A stretch of DNA of 64,000 bases from Sphingopyxis sp. CCNWLW2 (GTDB lineage: Bacteria; Pseudomonadota; Alphaproteobacteria; Sphingomonadales; Sphingomonadaceae), in the NCBI RefSeq assembly GCF_037095755.1, contig NZ_JBAWKJ010000003.1:372001-436000 (forward strand). Reading direction: 5' to 3'. The notes under the pieces are model-generated. The model did no database searches. It was given only the letters and a program-made list of their open reading frames with translations, and was not told the DNA's origin. The position numbers and the translations under genes are program-made. This document shows, one piece after another, positions 1 through 8,549 of this stretch (positions are counted from its first letter, which is position 1; each line of letters begins with the position of its first letter).

Positions 1-113
1 GCCGCGGCTGCCGCGATCGCGACTTGCTCACCTGGTTCGGCGAAGGCTATCGTGTGCCGGTCGACCAGGCGCCCGACGGCACTGCCGAGGACGATCGTTT
101 CGACGAAGGCTGA
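1..113 (+). CDS. C-terminal end of an unidentified protein (partial)
   Basis: An open frame enters from the left edge and ends at TGA 111-113. The visible 36 residues end in an acidic tail (AEDDRFDEG). I do not recognise the family from this short piece; the only notable string is DLLTWFGEGYRVPVD. Codon use (GC-rich third positions) is that of a real gene. The downstream tRNA-Phe begins 95 bases after the stop. Confidence 0.5.
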   Translation, partial: RGCRDRDLLTWFGEGYRVPVDQAPDGTAEDDRFDEG

Positions 114-208
114 CCCCAAAATAGAGCGTCACAAAGCCTCTGGACAGGATGCAAAGCCCTGCCTATAGCCGCCGCTCGCCAGCGCGACCGACCGGTCGTA
201 GCGGCCGT

Positions 209-284
209 GCCCGGGTAGCTCAGTTGGTAGAGCATGCGATTGAAAATCGCAGTGTCGGCGGTTCGACCCCGTCCCCGGGCACCA
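209..284 (+). tRNA. tRNA-Phe (anticodon GAA)
   Basis: A 76-nt cloverleaf. The acceptor arm GCCCGGG (209-215) pairs with CCCGGGC (274-280), followed by discriminator A and an encoded CCA (282-284). The D-arm has the usual AGCTCAGTTGGTAGAGC, the anticodon stem TGCGA/TCGCA encloses a seven-base loop with GAA at 242-244, and the T-arm carries GTTCGA. It stands alone between two protein genes. Confidence 0.97.
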
Positions 285-381
285 CTTTTCTCCTCCCGGA
301 CATGTCACACTCTGCACGCCGATTGCGATCGCCTGCAGACACCCGAATTTCGCCGGCAAGAAACGTCCTGAAAGGACGCAA

Positions 382-1368
382 ATGCGTCGATTTTCGCCTC
401 TACCAATGGGCTGTTCTGCGTGTTACTGCCGCGCGATGAACAGGATCGTGAACAAACTCAACCGGTTGTGGAAAGAGCGCGCGCACCGCGCCGCGGCACA
501 TGCGGTACTGGATACCCCCCCGATCGTGCCGGCCGATGACGGGCTGATCCTGTTTTCCATGATCGGCACGCGGGTGCTGCTGCCCTATCTGGTCGCGGTC
601 AAATCGCTGCACGCACAGCTTCGCAAAGGGCGCATCGTCATTCTCGACGACGGGACACTCACTGACGCCGACCGGCAGATACTGGCGACGCACCTTGGAA
701 AACCGCACATTGTGTCGATCGCGGATATCGATACCGCGCCTTGTCCGCGCGGCCAGGTCTGGGAACGCCTTCTCGCGCTTCTGGACATGCGGGCCGGCGA
801 TTATGTGATCCAGCTCGATTCGGACACGGTAACGCTGGGCGAGGTGCCGGAGATCGCCGCCGCGATCATGCAAAATCGCAGCTTCACATTGCGCGGCGAT
901 CCCGATTCCGAGCTGTTGTCCTTCGCTGAAATGGCGGCAAAGTCCGATGACGACGCGTTTCTCCACAATCCCGAGGCGCATGTGCAGGGTGCGATCGAAT
1001 GTGGTCTCGACCGCGTTTCGCTGCCCACGCTCACGAACCCGCGCTATGTGCGCGGATGTGCGGGTTTTGCTGGTTTCGCGCGTGGCGGCGACGGGCGCGC
1101 GCTTGCCGAGGCGTTTTCACGCGAGGCCGAACGACTGCTGGGAGTCGAGCGCTGGGCGCGGTGGGGCAGCGAGCAGGTGACGTCGAACATCGTTATCGCC
1201 AACGAACCCGACCCGTTGCTGCTGCCTTACGATCATTATCTCAATTTCTGGGACGAAGGCGTGCCGGCCGACGCACGGTTCGTCCATTTTATCGGCAGTT
1301 ATCGTTTTAGCGGCAATGCCTATATCGATGCGACGCGCGCGGCTGTCGCGGCACTCGGTCGCGCTTAG
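382..1368 (+). CDS. Glycosyltransferase-like protein (GT-A type, putative)
   Basis: A 328-residue soluble protein with the layout of a nucleotide-sugar transferase: a beta-rich N-terminal half, then DSD at residues 146-148 in YVIQLDSDTV, the usual metal and nucleotide-sugar binding DxD motif of GT-A enzymes. I cannot name the donor or acceptor. Start ATG 382 has a good ribosome site (AAAGGA about 6 bases upstream); ATG 436 (MNRIVNK) would give a more ordinary N-terminus but lacks a clear one. The stop overlaps by 3-4 bases the stop of the convergent flippase gene, and a phosphoethanolamine-transferase-like gene lies beyond, so a role in surface polysaccharide or LPS modification is a fair inference. 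Family assignment is moderate. Confidence 0.6.
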   Translation: MRRFSPLPMGCSACYCRAMNRIVNKLNRLWKERAHRAAAHAVLDTPPIVPADDGLILFSMIGTRVLLPYLVAVKSLHAQLRKGRIVILDDGTLTDADRQILATHLGKPHIVSIADIDTAPCPRGQVWERLLALLDMRAGDYVIQLDSDTVTLGEVPEIAAAIMQNRSFTLRGDPDSELLSFAEMAAKSDDDAFLHNPEAHVQGAIECGLDRVSLPTLTNPRYVRGCAGFAGFARGGDGRALAEAFSREAERLLGVERWARWGSEQVTSNIVIANEPDPLLLPYDHYLNFWDEGVPADARFVHFIGSYRFSGNAYIDATRAAVAALGRA

Positions 1369-2885
1369 GTAGCGACGGCCGGAGCGGCCGGCATGCGTCG
1401 TCCGCGCACCAGTTCGATCAGGTCGCGCACCGTCTCGCGCGCGAACAACGCCAGCCACAGGCAATAGATCGGCCCTCCGGTTGCGACGAGCACCGCCAGC
1501 CGCAGGGGCTCGGGCAGCGCGGGCAGCATACGATCGACCAGCATCACCACCGCGGCCATGGCGGTGGCCGCGAGAATCGGCGGGGCGACCGCGCGCAACA
1601 GCTCGCTCGCCCGGACGCCGACAACGGGCAAGCTCCGGACGGCGGCAAAGATGAGCAGCAACGGATAGGCGACCAGCCAGGCCCATGCGATGCCGATGAT
1701 TCCCCATTGCGCGCCGACCAGAAATACCGCCGGCATCAGCAGCGCCCCTGCCGCGGCATTGCCCGACGCGATGCCCGGGCGGCCGAGCGCGTCGGTTGCG
1801 GGACGAAGCAGGGTGAACAAGGTCCAGAAGGGCATGGCGAGCGCCAGCGGCAGCAGTAACGGCACAATCTCGCGCCATTTCTCGCCGAGCAGCGTGAGCA
1901 CGAGCGGCTCCGCCACCGCGGCGAGGCCGAAGAAGAACGGCATGGCCGCGACCATGATCGCGCGCGTTGAGCGCGTGAAGCCCGCGGCCAGCGCGGGCCG
2001 ATCATTCTGCATTCGCGAATAGGCGGCAAAGGCCACCTCGTTGAGCGGCGGCACGACCTTGTTGTTGAAGATCTGTGTCAGCAGCAGCGCGGTCGTATAG
2101 ATGCCGACCAGATGCGCCTCGAACCAGCGGCCGGCGACCAATATGTCCGCCTGGCTCTGGACGAAGCCGAAAAACTGCGCGACCGCGATCAGCCCGCCAT
2201 AGCGCGCGATCGAACCCGCGCCGCGAAAATCGAAGCTGGGCCACATCCAGCTGCGCGCCGCGATCGTCAGGCCCAAGGCCCGCGTCGCGAACATGGCGAT
2301 CGGTGCCCAGACCAGTGCCCACACGCCCCAGCCGGCCAGCGCGCCGCCGAGCGCGACCCCCGCGCCGATCAGCGCGGAGACGAGGTTGACCTGCGCCTGA
2401 CGCTGAAACTCCAGCGAGCGTGCGAGCTGCGCATAGGCGAGCGCCGAGAAGGGGATAGTGAGATAGATTAGCGCCTGCACCCGGAGCAGATCGGCGACCA
2501 TCGGCTGGCGATAATAGGCGGCGGCCAAGGGAGCACAAGCAATCTGCGCGACCGCGAGCGCGCCGTTGAGCAGCAGCAGCAGCCCGAAAATCTGCCTCAG
2601 CTCGTGGGCGGCAACCTCGTCGCGCTGGATCACGGCGCTGGCGAGACCGTAACCGTTGAGCAGGTTGAACAGCATCAACATCACTTGGGTGAGCGCGAAC
2701 AGGCCATAATCTTCGGGCGTCAGGATACGGATGACGAGGAAGGTGGAGGCCCAGGCGACGATCTGCCCCGCAATCTGCGACCCCGAGCGCCAGATCACCG
2801 CGCGGCGGATCCGCTGACCGAAATCGGGTTCGGTTGCGATATCCGGGCCGAGTGCCGTTTCGGGGGGGCTGGAGGGACCTGACAT
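1365..2885 (-). CDS. Polysaccharide/lipopolysaccharide flippase (MOP superfamily, WzxC-like)
   Basis: About 506 residues with 12-14 predicted membrane helices. The pattern near the N-terminus (RRAVIWRSGSQIAGQIVAW, then RILTPEDYGLFALTQ) is typical of the oligosaccharide flippase branch of the MOP superfamily, which moves undecaprenyl-linked glycans across the inner membrane. Start ATG 2885 (MSGPSSPPE) is chosen over 2921 because the added dozen residues look untranslated; neither has a strong ribosome site. It lies 48 bases downstream of the phosphoethanolamine-transferase-like gene on the same strand and probably shares its transcript. The C-terminal stop overlaps the convergent glycosyltransferase-like gene. 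Confidence 0.8.
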   Translation of the reverse strand: MSGPSSPPETALGPDIATEPDFGQRIRRAVIWRSGSQIAGQIVAWASTFLVIRILTPEDYGLFALTQVMLMLFNLLNGYGLASAVIQRDEVAAHELRQIFGLLLLLNGALAVAQIACAPLAAAYYRQPMVADLLRVQALIYLTIPFSALAYAQLARSLEFQRQAQVNLVSALIGAGVALGGALAGWGVWALVWAPIAMFATRALGLTIAARSWMWPSFDFRGAGSIARYGGLIAVAQFFGFVQSQADILVAGRWFEAHLVGIYTTALLLTQIFNNKVVPPLNEVAFAAYSRMQNDRPALAAGFTRSTRAIMVAAMPFFFGLAAVAEPLVLTLLGEKWREIVPLLLPLALAMPFWTLFTLLRPATDALGRPGIASGNAAAGALLMPAVFLVGAQWGIIGIAWAWLVAYPLLLIFAAVRSLPVVGVRASELLRAVAPPILAATAMAAVVMLVDRMLPALPEPLRLAVLVATGGPIYCLWLALFARETVRDLIELVRGRRMPAAPAVAT

Positions 2886-2933
2886 GGCGGCGAGCCTAGC
2901 AACTATTCGTTGGCAAAGCATTGCACGCGCGCG

Positions 2934-4655
2934 TCATCGCGGTGCGGCGCCGATTTTGCGCTCGGCATAGTCGCCGACCGGCGGCCGCGCCACCAAGGCG
3001 CGCTCGACCTTGACCCATATCGGCTTGCGCCCCAGCCGCGCGTTGAACAGGCTGTTGAATGTCGCCGGATCGGAAGCGGGGGAGTCGAGCGCTTCACCAT
3101 ATTCGCGGCGCACCGCTGCGCGATCATAGCCCATCGCATTCAGCAGCGTCGAAAAGATGCGGTAGTGGCTCGATGCATCGAAATGGCGCTTCGCGGCGGC
3201 TTCCCAATGACCGGGCGCGCCGATGATTGCGAGGGGGACCGCGCCCTCCTCGCTGACCGGCGACGGGCTGCAATGCGTCGTCGTTCCCGAATCGCCGCGC
3301 TCGTGCAGATTCTGACCGTGATCGGACGTATAGACGATCAGCGCGCCGTCGAGCCGGGCGCCGGCGAACAATCGGTCGAAGAAGCCGCCCACCGTCCACG
3401 CAACCGTGTTGCGATAGGCGTTGCGGTAGAGCCGCCAGCTTTCGGTGCCGCTGTACAGATTTTCCGGAAGCTGGGTTTCGGTCACGACCGCGGATTCGTC
3501 GCGCGGCAGCGCGGGCCGGAAAATATCGCCGCTGTCGGGATATTTGTCGGCGACAGGGAAATGCGCGCCCATCTTGTTGACGAGGATGAATTCGCGCCGG
3601 TCGTTGCCCAGCGCCGCGATCAGTGCATCCGCCGCCGCCATGTCGCGGTCGACGACGGGTATATCGTCAAACTGGACGATATGATCGATGTGCCGCCGCT
3701 CGGTATCGTCCATGCCGTTCTGATAGGCGCCGCCGGTTCGCTGCGCGTCGATGTAGATCGTCGCGAAGCCGGCGTGCTTCGCATAAGCGAAGATCGACGG
3801 CATCGTGGCATTGATCCGGTGATAGGCGTCGCGTGTCCCGCCGTAGCGAAGCGTCAGATTGCTTCCGAAACTGCAATTGGCGATCGACGCGGCGAGCCCG
3901 AAATTGCTGACGGCGATGCCGGGGGGCGGCGATGTCAGCCCGGATCGCACGCCCGCGGTATCGTTGATGTCGAGGTATCGGCCGGCGATGCTTTCGTCGA
4001 CGATCAGGATGATGTCGCCCTGTTTCGGCTCCAGGCGATGCGCGATGGTCACCGGTTGGCGCGTCGTCGACGGCTGCGTTGCGGCTTCGAATGCCGCGAG
4101 CGCCGAATAGGCGGTTCCGACCCAGGCGTTCGGCAGCCCGCGGCCACCTTCGCCCCCGCGCACGAACAGCAGGATGGTTAGCATCGCGAGCCCCGCCAGC
4201 GGCGCGAGCGCCGCAGCGAAGTTGGGCAGGGCGCGCCGGGCGCCGGGCTTCAGCCCGACGCCGACAAAGAGGAAGAATGCACCGGCGGCGGCCCATGCGA
4301 TCGACGCGCCATATTGCGCGACGGCATCGTCGGCGAAGCCTGCCGAATGGACCATGGTGACGAAGGCGTCGTAGCTCATCGCATCGGCCGTGGCATCCTG
4401 AAAGCTGCCGACGAAGATTGTGGCGAGCGCAAACACCACGGCCCAGCCCCAGCGCAGCAATGGCCGGCGGATGAAGGCCGCGCCCCACAGGCAAGCGATC
4501 AGGCCGCCATAGAGGCCGGCGTAGAGCAGGAGGGGCGGGGACAGTCCCAGCATGGCGATCCGCGCGGCGATGCCGGGAAGCTCAAAGGCCAGGCCGAATG
4601 CCAGCAGCAGTGTTTTGATCAGCGTGTTCGGGCTCGGCCGGGTCTGTGCCCGCAT
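2934..4655 (-). CDS. Membrane sulfatase-fold enzyme, phosphoethanolamine-transferase-like
   Basis: About 573 residues. The N-terminal ~200 form several membrane helices; the rest is a periplasmic alkaline phosphatase/sulfatase fold. Recognisable motifs are IILIVDESIAGRYLDIND (metal Asp/Glu region), VNKMGAHFPV and YTSDHGQNLHERG with a following THC, which match EptA/LTA-synthase type metal sites. The nucleophile region reads ASIANCSFGSN rather than the familiar Thr-containing string of EptA, so the transferred group is uncertain. Start ATG 4655 is preferred to GTG 4724: GAAGGA sits 7 bases before it, nothing before the GTG. The likely role is to decorate a surface glycolipid. The flippase gene follows. 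Confidence 0.75.
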   Translation of the reverse strand: MRAQTRPSPNTLIKTLLLAFGLAFELPGIAARIAMLGLSPPLLLYAGLYGGLIACLWGAAFIRRPLLRWGWAVVFALATIFVGSFQDATADAMSYDAFVTMVHSAGFADDAVAQYGASIAWAAAGAFFLFVGVGLKPGARRALPNFAAALAPLAGLAMLTILLFVRGGEGGRGLPNAWVGTAYSALAAFEAATQPSTTRQPVTIAHRLEPKQGDIILIVDESIAGRYLDINDTAGVRSGLTSPPPGIAVSNFGLAASIANCSFGSNLTLRYGGTRDAYHRINATMPSIFAYAKHAGFATIYIDAQRTGGAYQNGMDDTERRHIDHIVQFDDIPVVDRDMAAADALIAALGNDRREFILVNKMGAHFPVADKYPDSGDIFRPALPRDESAVVTETQLPENLYSGTESWRLYRNAYRNTVAWTVGGFFDRLFAGARLDGALIVYTSDHGQNLHERGDSGTTTHCSPSPVSEEGAVPLAIIGAPGHWEAAAKRHFDASSHYRIFSTLLNAMGYDRAAVRREYGEALDSPASDPATFNSLFNARLGRKPIWVKVERALVARPPVGDYAERKIGAAPR

Positions 4656-4919
4656 CGCTTGTCCTTCGTCTTCCGGGGCTGAGCCATTTGGCAGATTGCC
4701 TAATACACGTTTCGCATTTGACACATAACTGTAACCAACTCGAACGTTCGCCGTAACGTAAACTGTTGCTTTTTAGTCACGAATTCACGGAAAATCGGCC
4801 GTTTCGCGCGTGCGCGCGTTGACGCCGCCGGGGCGGGCGTTAGACCGGGAGCTTACCACCGGGCATCTCCCGATAAGCCTTTGGCTGCGCCTCGGTGGGT
4901 TTGGAGAGAGAGACTGACC
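4656..4919. other. Divergent intergenic region between the PEtN-transferase-like gene and a TonB receptor
   Basis: This holds the two outward-facing control regions. I see a perfect 10-bp palindrome CGAACGTTCG at 4741-4750 and an AT-rich stretch around 4755-4785, which contrasts with the GC-rich surroundings and probably holds a promoter. No clear -35/-10 pair could be assigned. GGAGAGAG about 12 bases before ATG 4920 is the likely ribosome site of the receptor. Confidence 0.4.
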
Positions 4920-7490
4920 ATGACTTTGCGCAACATTCTGTTGGGCGCCACCGTGCTGTGCGCCGCCACCACCCCCGTCTATGCCTTCGCCCAGGATGCC
5001 GCGCCGGCCGACGCCGGAACGACGGCCGATGACACCGATTATGGCAACGACATCATCGTCACCGCCAGCAAGCGTTCGCAGACGCTGCAGGACACGCCGG
5101 TCGCGGTCTCGGTGACGTCGGCGGCGCAGCTTGAAGAATCGCAGATCCGCGACCTCATCGACCTGCAATCGTCGGTCCCCAGCCTGCGCGTGTCGCAGCT
5201 CCAGTCGAGCGCGAACACCAACTTCATCATTCGCGGCTTCGGCAACGGCGCGAACAACGCCGGTATCGAACCGTCGGTCGGCGTGTTCATCGACGGCGTC
5301 TATCGCTCGCGTTCGGCCGCCCAGATCGGCGACCTTCCGAACGTCGAGCGCATCGAAGTGCTGCGCGGCCCGCAGTCGACTTTGTTCGGCAAGAACGCAT
5401 CGGCGGGCGTCATCAGCATCGTCACGCAAAAGCCGCAGTATGAATTCGGCGGCTCGGCCGAAGTCACCTATGGCAATTATGACGCGATCACAGTCAAGGG
5501 CGACGTCACCGGCCCGATCAGCGAAACCATCGCCTTCTCGATCGGCGGCAGCTACAACCGCCGCGATGGTTATGCGCAGGATCTGAAGCTCGGCACCGAC
5601 GTCAACGACCGCAATCGTTGGGGCGTTCGCGGCCAGCTTTTGTTCGAACCGACCGACGCGCTGTCGATCCGCCTGATCGGCGACTATGACAAGATCGACG
5701 AAAATTGCTGCATCGCGGGCAATGTCATCGCCGGCCCGACCGTCGCGATCACCAACGCGCTCGCTGGCGGCCCCAGCGTCGATGCAAACGACCCCTTCTC
5801 GTACGAGGTCTACAACAACTTCCTGTCGTCGAATAAGATCAAGAATTATGGCGGTTCGGCGCAGATCGACTATGATCTCGGCAATCTCGCGCTGACCTCG
5901 ATCACCGCGTACCGCAAGGTGCAGGCCGACACGAACCAGGATTCGGACTTCACCAGTGCCGACCTGATCGGCGAGAAGAGCGACAATGTCGGCATCGACA
6001 CGTTCACGCAGGAAATCCGCCTGACATCGGACTTCGACGGCCCGCTCAACTTCCTGATCGGCGGCTATTATTTCAACGAAAAGGTCGACCAGCAGAGCGC
6101 GATCAAGTTCGGAAACCATTTCCGTCCTTACGGTGATGCATTGATTCGCGCGGCGAGCGGCAACGCGCTCAACGTCGCGATGCTCGAGGCGACGTTCGGT
6201 GCGCTTGAAGGGAACCCGGCGAAGTACGCGGGCACTTTCTTCCGCGCGGGCACCGGACTCGACGAAGATTATCAGATGAAGAACGAGGCCTTCTCGATCT
6301 TCGGCACTGTCGATTTCGAGGTCACCGATCGCCTGACGCTGACCCTCGGCGGCAACTATACGAAGGATCGCAAGCGTTTCTCGACCAATGTCGTCAGCAG
6401 CGATGTGTTCTCGGGCGTCAATCTTGACGCGGCTGCCTACACGCCGTTCCGTCAGGCGCTGCTGATCGGTCAGGGTGTTCCCGCACCGACTGCCGCCTTC
6501 TTGGCCGCAAATCCGACGCTGACGCTGCCCGATGGGCGCAGCGCGAATCCGCTGGCCGGCCTCAAGGCGTTCCAGTTCTTGCCGCCCTTCCTCAACATCC
6601 CGAACGCGGTCGAAAGCGGCAAGACGAACGACGGCGACTTCTCGTACAGCGTCCGCGCCGCCTATGAGCTCACCGACACGGTCAATATCTATGCAACCTA
6701 TGCGACGGGCTTCAAGGCTAGCTCGGTCAACCTGTCGCGCGATAGCCGTCCGCTTGCTTCGGATCTTGCGGCGATTACCGCTGGGGGTCTGCGTACCCCG
6801 AACCTCGTGGCGGGTTCGCGCTTTGCCGATCCCGAAGAATCGACCGTCTATGAGTTCGGCTTGAAGGGCCAGTGGGACGTTGCGGCGGTGAACGTCGCGG
6901 TGTTCAAGCAGTCGATCAAGGGCTTCCAGTCGAACATCTTCACCGGCACCGGTTTTGCGCTCGCGAATGCCGGCAAGCAGTCGACGTTCGGGATCGAGTT
7001 CGACGGCTCGGTGCGTCCGGTCGCCGGGCTTAACCTGACGCTCGCGGCGACCTATCTCGACGCCAAATATGACAGCTTCGTCAATTCGGCATTCGGCGAC
7101 ATCTCGGGCAGCACGCCTGCGGGCATCCCCGAACTGTCGCTGTCGCTCGGCGGCACCTACACCCACGAATTCGCGGGCGGGACGAAGGCGATCGCGCACG
7201 TCGACTATGCGTATGAAAGCCCGGTTCAGATCGTCGAAGGCATGGGCGGCTTCCCGACGCAGGCGCAAGGGCTGCTGATCGCACAGAACCTGAAGCGCGA
7301 GGTCAACTCGCTCAACGCGTCGTTCACGATCCGGCTGACCAACGGCATCGACGTGGGCGTGTGGGGCCGCAACCTCACCAACGCGCAATATCTGACGACG
7401 GTCTTCCCGGCGGTCGCACAGGCGGGCAGCGTCTCGGGTTACCCGAGCCAGCCGCGCACCTATGGCGGGACTATCCGCTACAAATTCTGA
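4920..7490 (+). CDS. TonB-dependent outer membrane receptor
   Basis: About 856 residues. A signal peptide ends near AFA-Q (residue 24); a TonB box-like DIIVTASKR lies at about 44-52; the plug domain follows with the conserved VERIEVLRGPQSTLFGKNASAG; the remainder is a 22-strand barrel ending in an aromatic residue (IRYKF), the usual outer membrane insertion signal. The substrate is not evident: this family imports siderophores, sugars, vitamins or aromatics, and no transport or degradation gene adjoins. Start ATG 4920 is chosen because an upstream in-frame TTG (4881) would add residues ahead of the signal peptide. A rho-independent terminator lies just downstream at 7549. Confidence 0.93.
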   Translation: MTLRNILLGATVLCAATTPVYAFAQDAAPADAGTTADDTDYGNDIIVTASKRSQTLQDTPVAVSVTSAAQLEESQIRDLIDLQSSVPSLRVSQLQSSANTNFIIRGFGNGANNAGIEPSVGVFIDGVYRSRSAAQIGDLPNVERIEVLRGPQSTLFGKNASAGVISIVTQKPQYEFGGSAEVTYGNYDAITVKGDVTGPISETIAFSIGGSYNRRDGYAQDLKLGTDVNDRNRWGVRGQLLFEPTDALSIRLIGDYDKIDENCCIAGNVIAGPTVAITNALAGGPSVDANDPFSYEVYNNFLSSNKIKNYGGSAQIDYDLGNLALTSITAYRKVQADTNQDSDFTSADLIGEKSDNVGIDTFTQEIRLTSDFDGPLNFLIGGYYFNEKVDQQSAIKFGNHFRPYGDALIRAASGNALNVAMLEATFGALEGNPAKYAGTFFRAGTGLDEDYQMKNEAFSIFGTVDFEVTDRLTLTLGGNYTKDRKRFSTNVVSSDVFSGVNLDAAAYTPFRQALLIGQGVPAPTAAFLAANPTLTLPDGRSANPLAGLKAFQFLPPFLNIPNAVESGKTNDGDFSYSVRAAYELTDTVNIYATYATGFKASSVNLSRDSRPLASDLAAITAGGLRTPNLVAGSRFADPEESTVYEFGLKGQWDVAAVNVAVFKQSIKGFQSNIFTGTGFALANAGKQSTFGIEFDGSVRPVAGLNLTLAATYLDAKYDSFVNSAFGDISGSTPAGIPELSLSLGGTYTHEFAGGTKAIAHVDYAYESPVQIVEGMGGFPTQAQGLLIAQNLKREVNSLNASFTIRLTNGIDVGVWGRNLTNAQYLTTVFPAVAQAGSVSGYPSQPRTYGGTIRYKF

Positions 7491-7548
7491 TCAGCGGGCC
7501 AAAGAGGGGCGGTCGCGGCCGTCCCGCTTACCCTGCCTGACAGGCAAG

Positions 7549-7590
7549 AAGGGCTCGGTCGTTCGCAGGAACGGCCGGGCCTTTCCTTTG
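7549..7590 (+). terminator. Rho-independent terminator of the TonB receptor gene
   Basis: A 15-bp stem: AAGGGCTCGGTCGTT (7549-7563) pairs with AACGGCCGGGCCTTT (7570-7584) through three G-T wobbles, with a six-base loop, followed by CCTTTGATTT. It lies 59 bases after the receptor stop and before pcm, so pcm should have its own promoter. Confidence 0.75.
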
Positions 7591-7741
7591 ATTTCCTGGC
7601 GATATGGCCGATGCCTGATGCGGGGGCGGGGTCATGTCGCTGGCGAAATCAAGGGCGTCTCTTCTGCCCGAATTTTCGATCGCGATGCCACCAAATGCTG
7701 CGCCAACCGTTTCGATAGCTGTTCAGGCGAGGAGATGCGTC

Positions 7742-8467
7742 ATGCCTCTTTTCGGCGGAGCGCGCCCGGTGCCGGAGGCCGCGCGTAGCGAAGCTCTCCG
7801 CAGTGTGATGGTTGCGAGCCAACTTGCCGCGCGCGGGATCGCCGACCGCCGCGTCCTGCACGCCATGGCCATGGTCCCGCGCGAGCGCTTCGTGCCCGCC
7901 GCGCTCGCCGATTTTGCCTATGAGGACCGACCGCTGCCGATCGGTTTTGGACAGACGATTTCCCAGCCCTATGTGGTCGCGCTGATGCTGGAAGCGGCGG
8001 CGATTGCGCCCGACGACGATATTCTCGAGGTCGGCGCCGGATCGGGCTATGCCGCGGCGGTCGCGAGCCGGCTGGGGCGACGTGTCGATACGATCGAACG
8101 CCTGCCCGCGCTCGCCGAGGGGGCGCGGGGCGTCGTCGCGGCACTCGGCTACCCCAATGTCGCCATCCATATCGGGGACGGAAGCCGCGGCTGGCCCGAC
8201 CGGGCGCCCTATGACGTCATATTGGTGGCGGCGCGTGCGTCCAGCGTGCCGCCGCCGCTGATCGAACAGCTCGCGCCCCGGGGGCGGCTCGTCGCGCCTG
8301 TCGGCATGGCGGACCAGCAGCACCTGCTGTGCATCCGCCGGACCGCCAGCGACGCGTTCACGCGCGACGATCTGGGCCTGGTGCGGTTCGTCTCGCTGAT
8401 CGGTGCATATGGCGAATTCGATGCTAATGATCCGCCGGATCGGCAGGCCGGAAAGCAGGGGCCATAG
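7742..8467 (+). CDS. pcm: Protein-L-isoaspartate O-methyltransferase
   Basis: A 241-residue cytosolic enzyme that methylates isoaspartyl residues formed by protein ageing, using S-adenosylmethionine, so that they can revert to aspartate. Typical motifs are VPRERFVP, the family-diagnostic GQTISQPYVVALM, and the SAM loop ILEVGAGSGYAAAV, then GDGSRGWPDRAPYDVILVAA. Start ATG 7742 has GAGGAG 7 bases upstream; an in-frame ATG at 7634 would add 36 unrelated residues. It is monocistronic between two TonB receptor genes, with terminators on both sides. The family is certain; Pcm-like proteins with other targets exist but none is suggested here. Confidence 0.92.
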   Translation: MPLFGGARPVPEAARSEALRSVMVASQLAARGIADRRVLHAMAMVPRERFVPAALADFAYEDRPLPIGFGQTISQPYVVALMLEAAAIAPDDDILEVGAGSGYAAAVASRLGRRVDTIERLPALAEGARGVVAALGYPNVAIHIGDGSRGWPDRAPYDVILVAARASSVPPPLIEQLAPRGRLVAPVGMADQQHLLCIRRTASDAFTRDDLGLVRFVSLIGAYGEFDANDPPDRQAGKQGP

Positions 8468-8479
8468 CCGCCCATCAAC

Positions 8480-8525
8480 AGACAAGAAGAAGCCCCGGCC
8501 TCTCTTGTCGAGAGACCGGGGCCTT
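8480..8525 (-). terminator. Terminator between pcm and a convergent TonB receptor gene
   Basis: Read on the minus strand, GCCCCGGTCTCTC (8522-8510) pairs with GAGAGGCCGGGGC (8504-8492) with one G-T wobble and a five-base loop, followed by TTCTTCTTGTC. It ends the receptor transcript 25 bases past its stop. In the plus direction the stem has one mismatch and a weaker T-run but may also stop pcm transcription. Confidence 0.75.
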
Positions 8526-8549
8526 GGTTGGCGTTGCCGCCGGTGAGGT

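Noticed and set aside
4785..7388. An 867-codon open frame antisense to the first TonB receptor
   Set aside because: Arg/Asp/Val-rich mirror translation, no ribosome site; the plus-strand receptor is complete.
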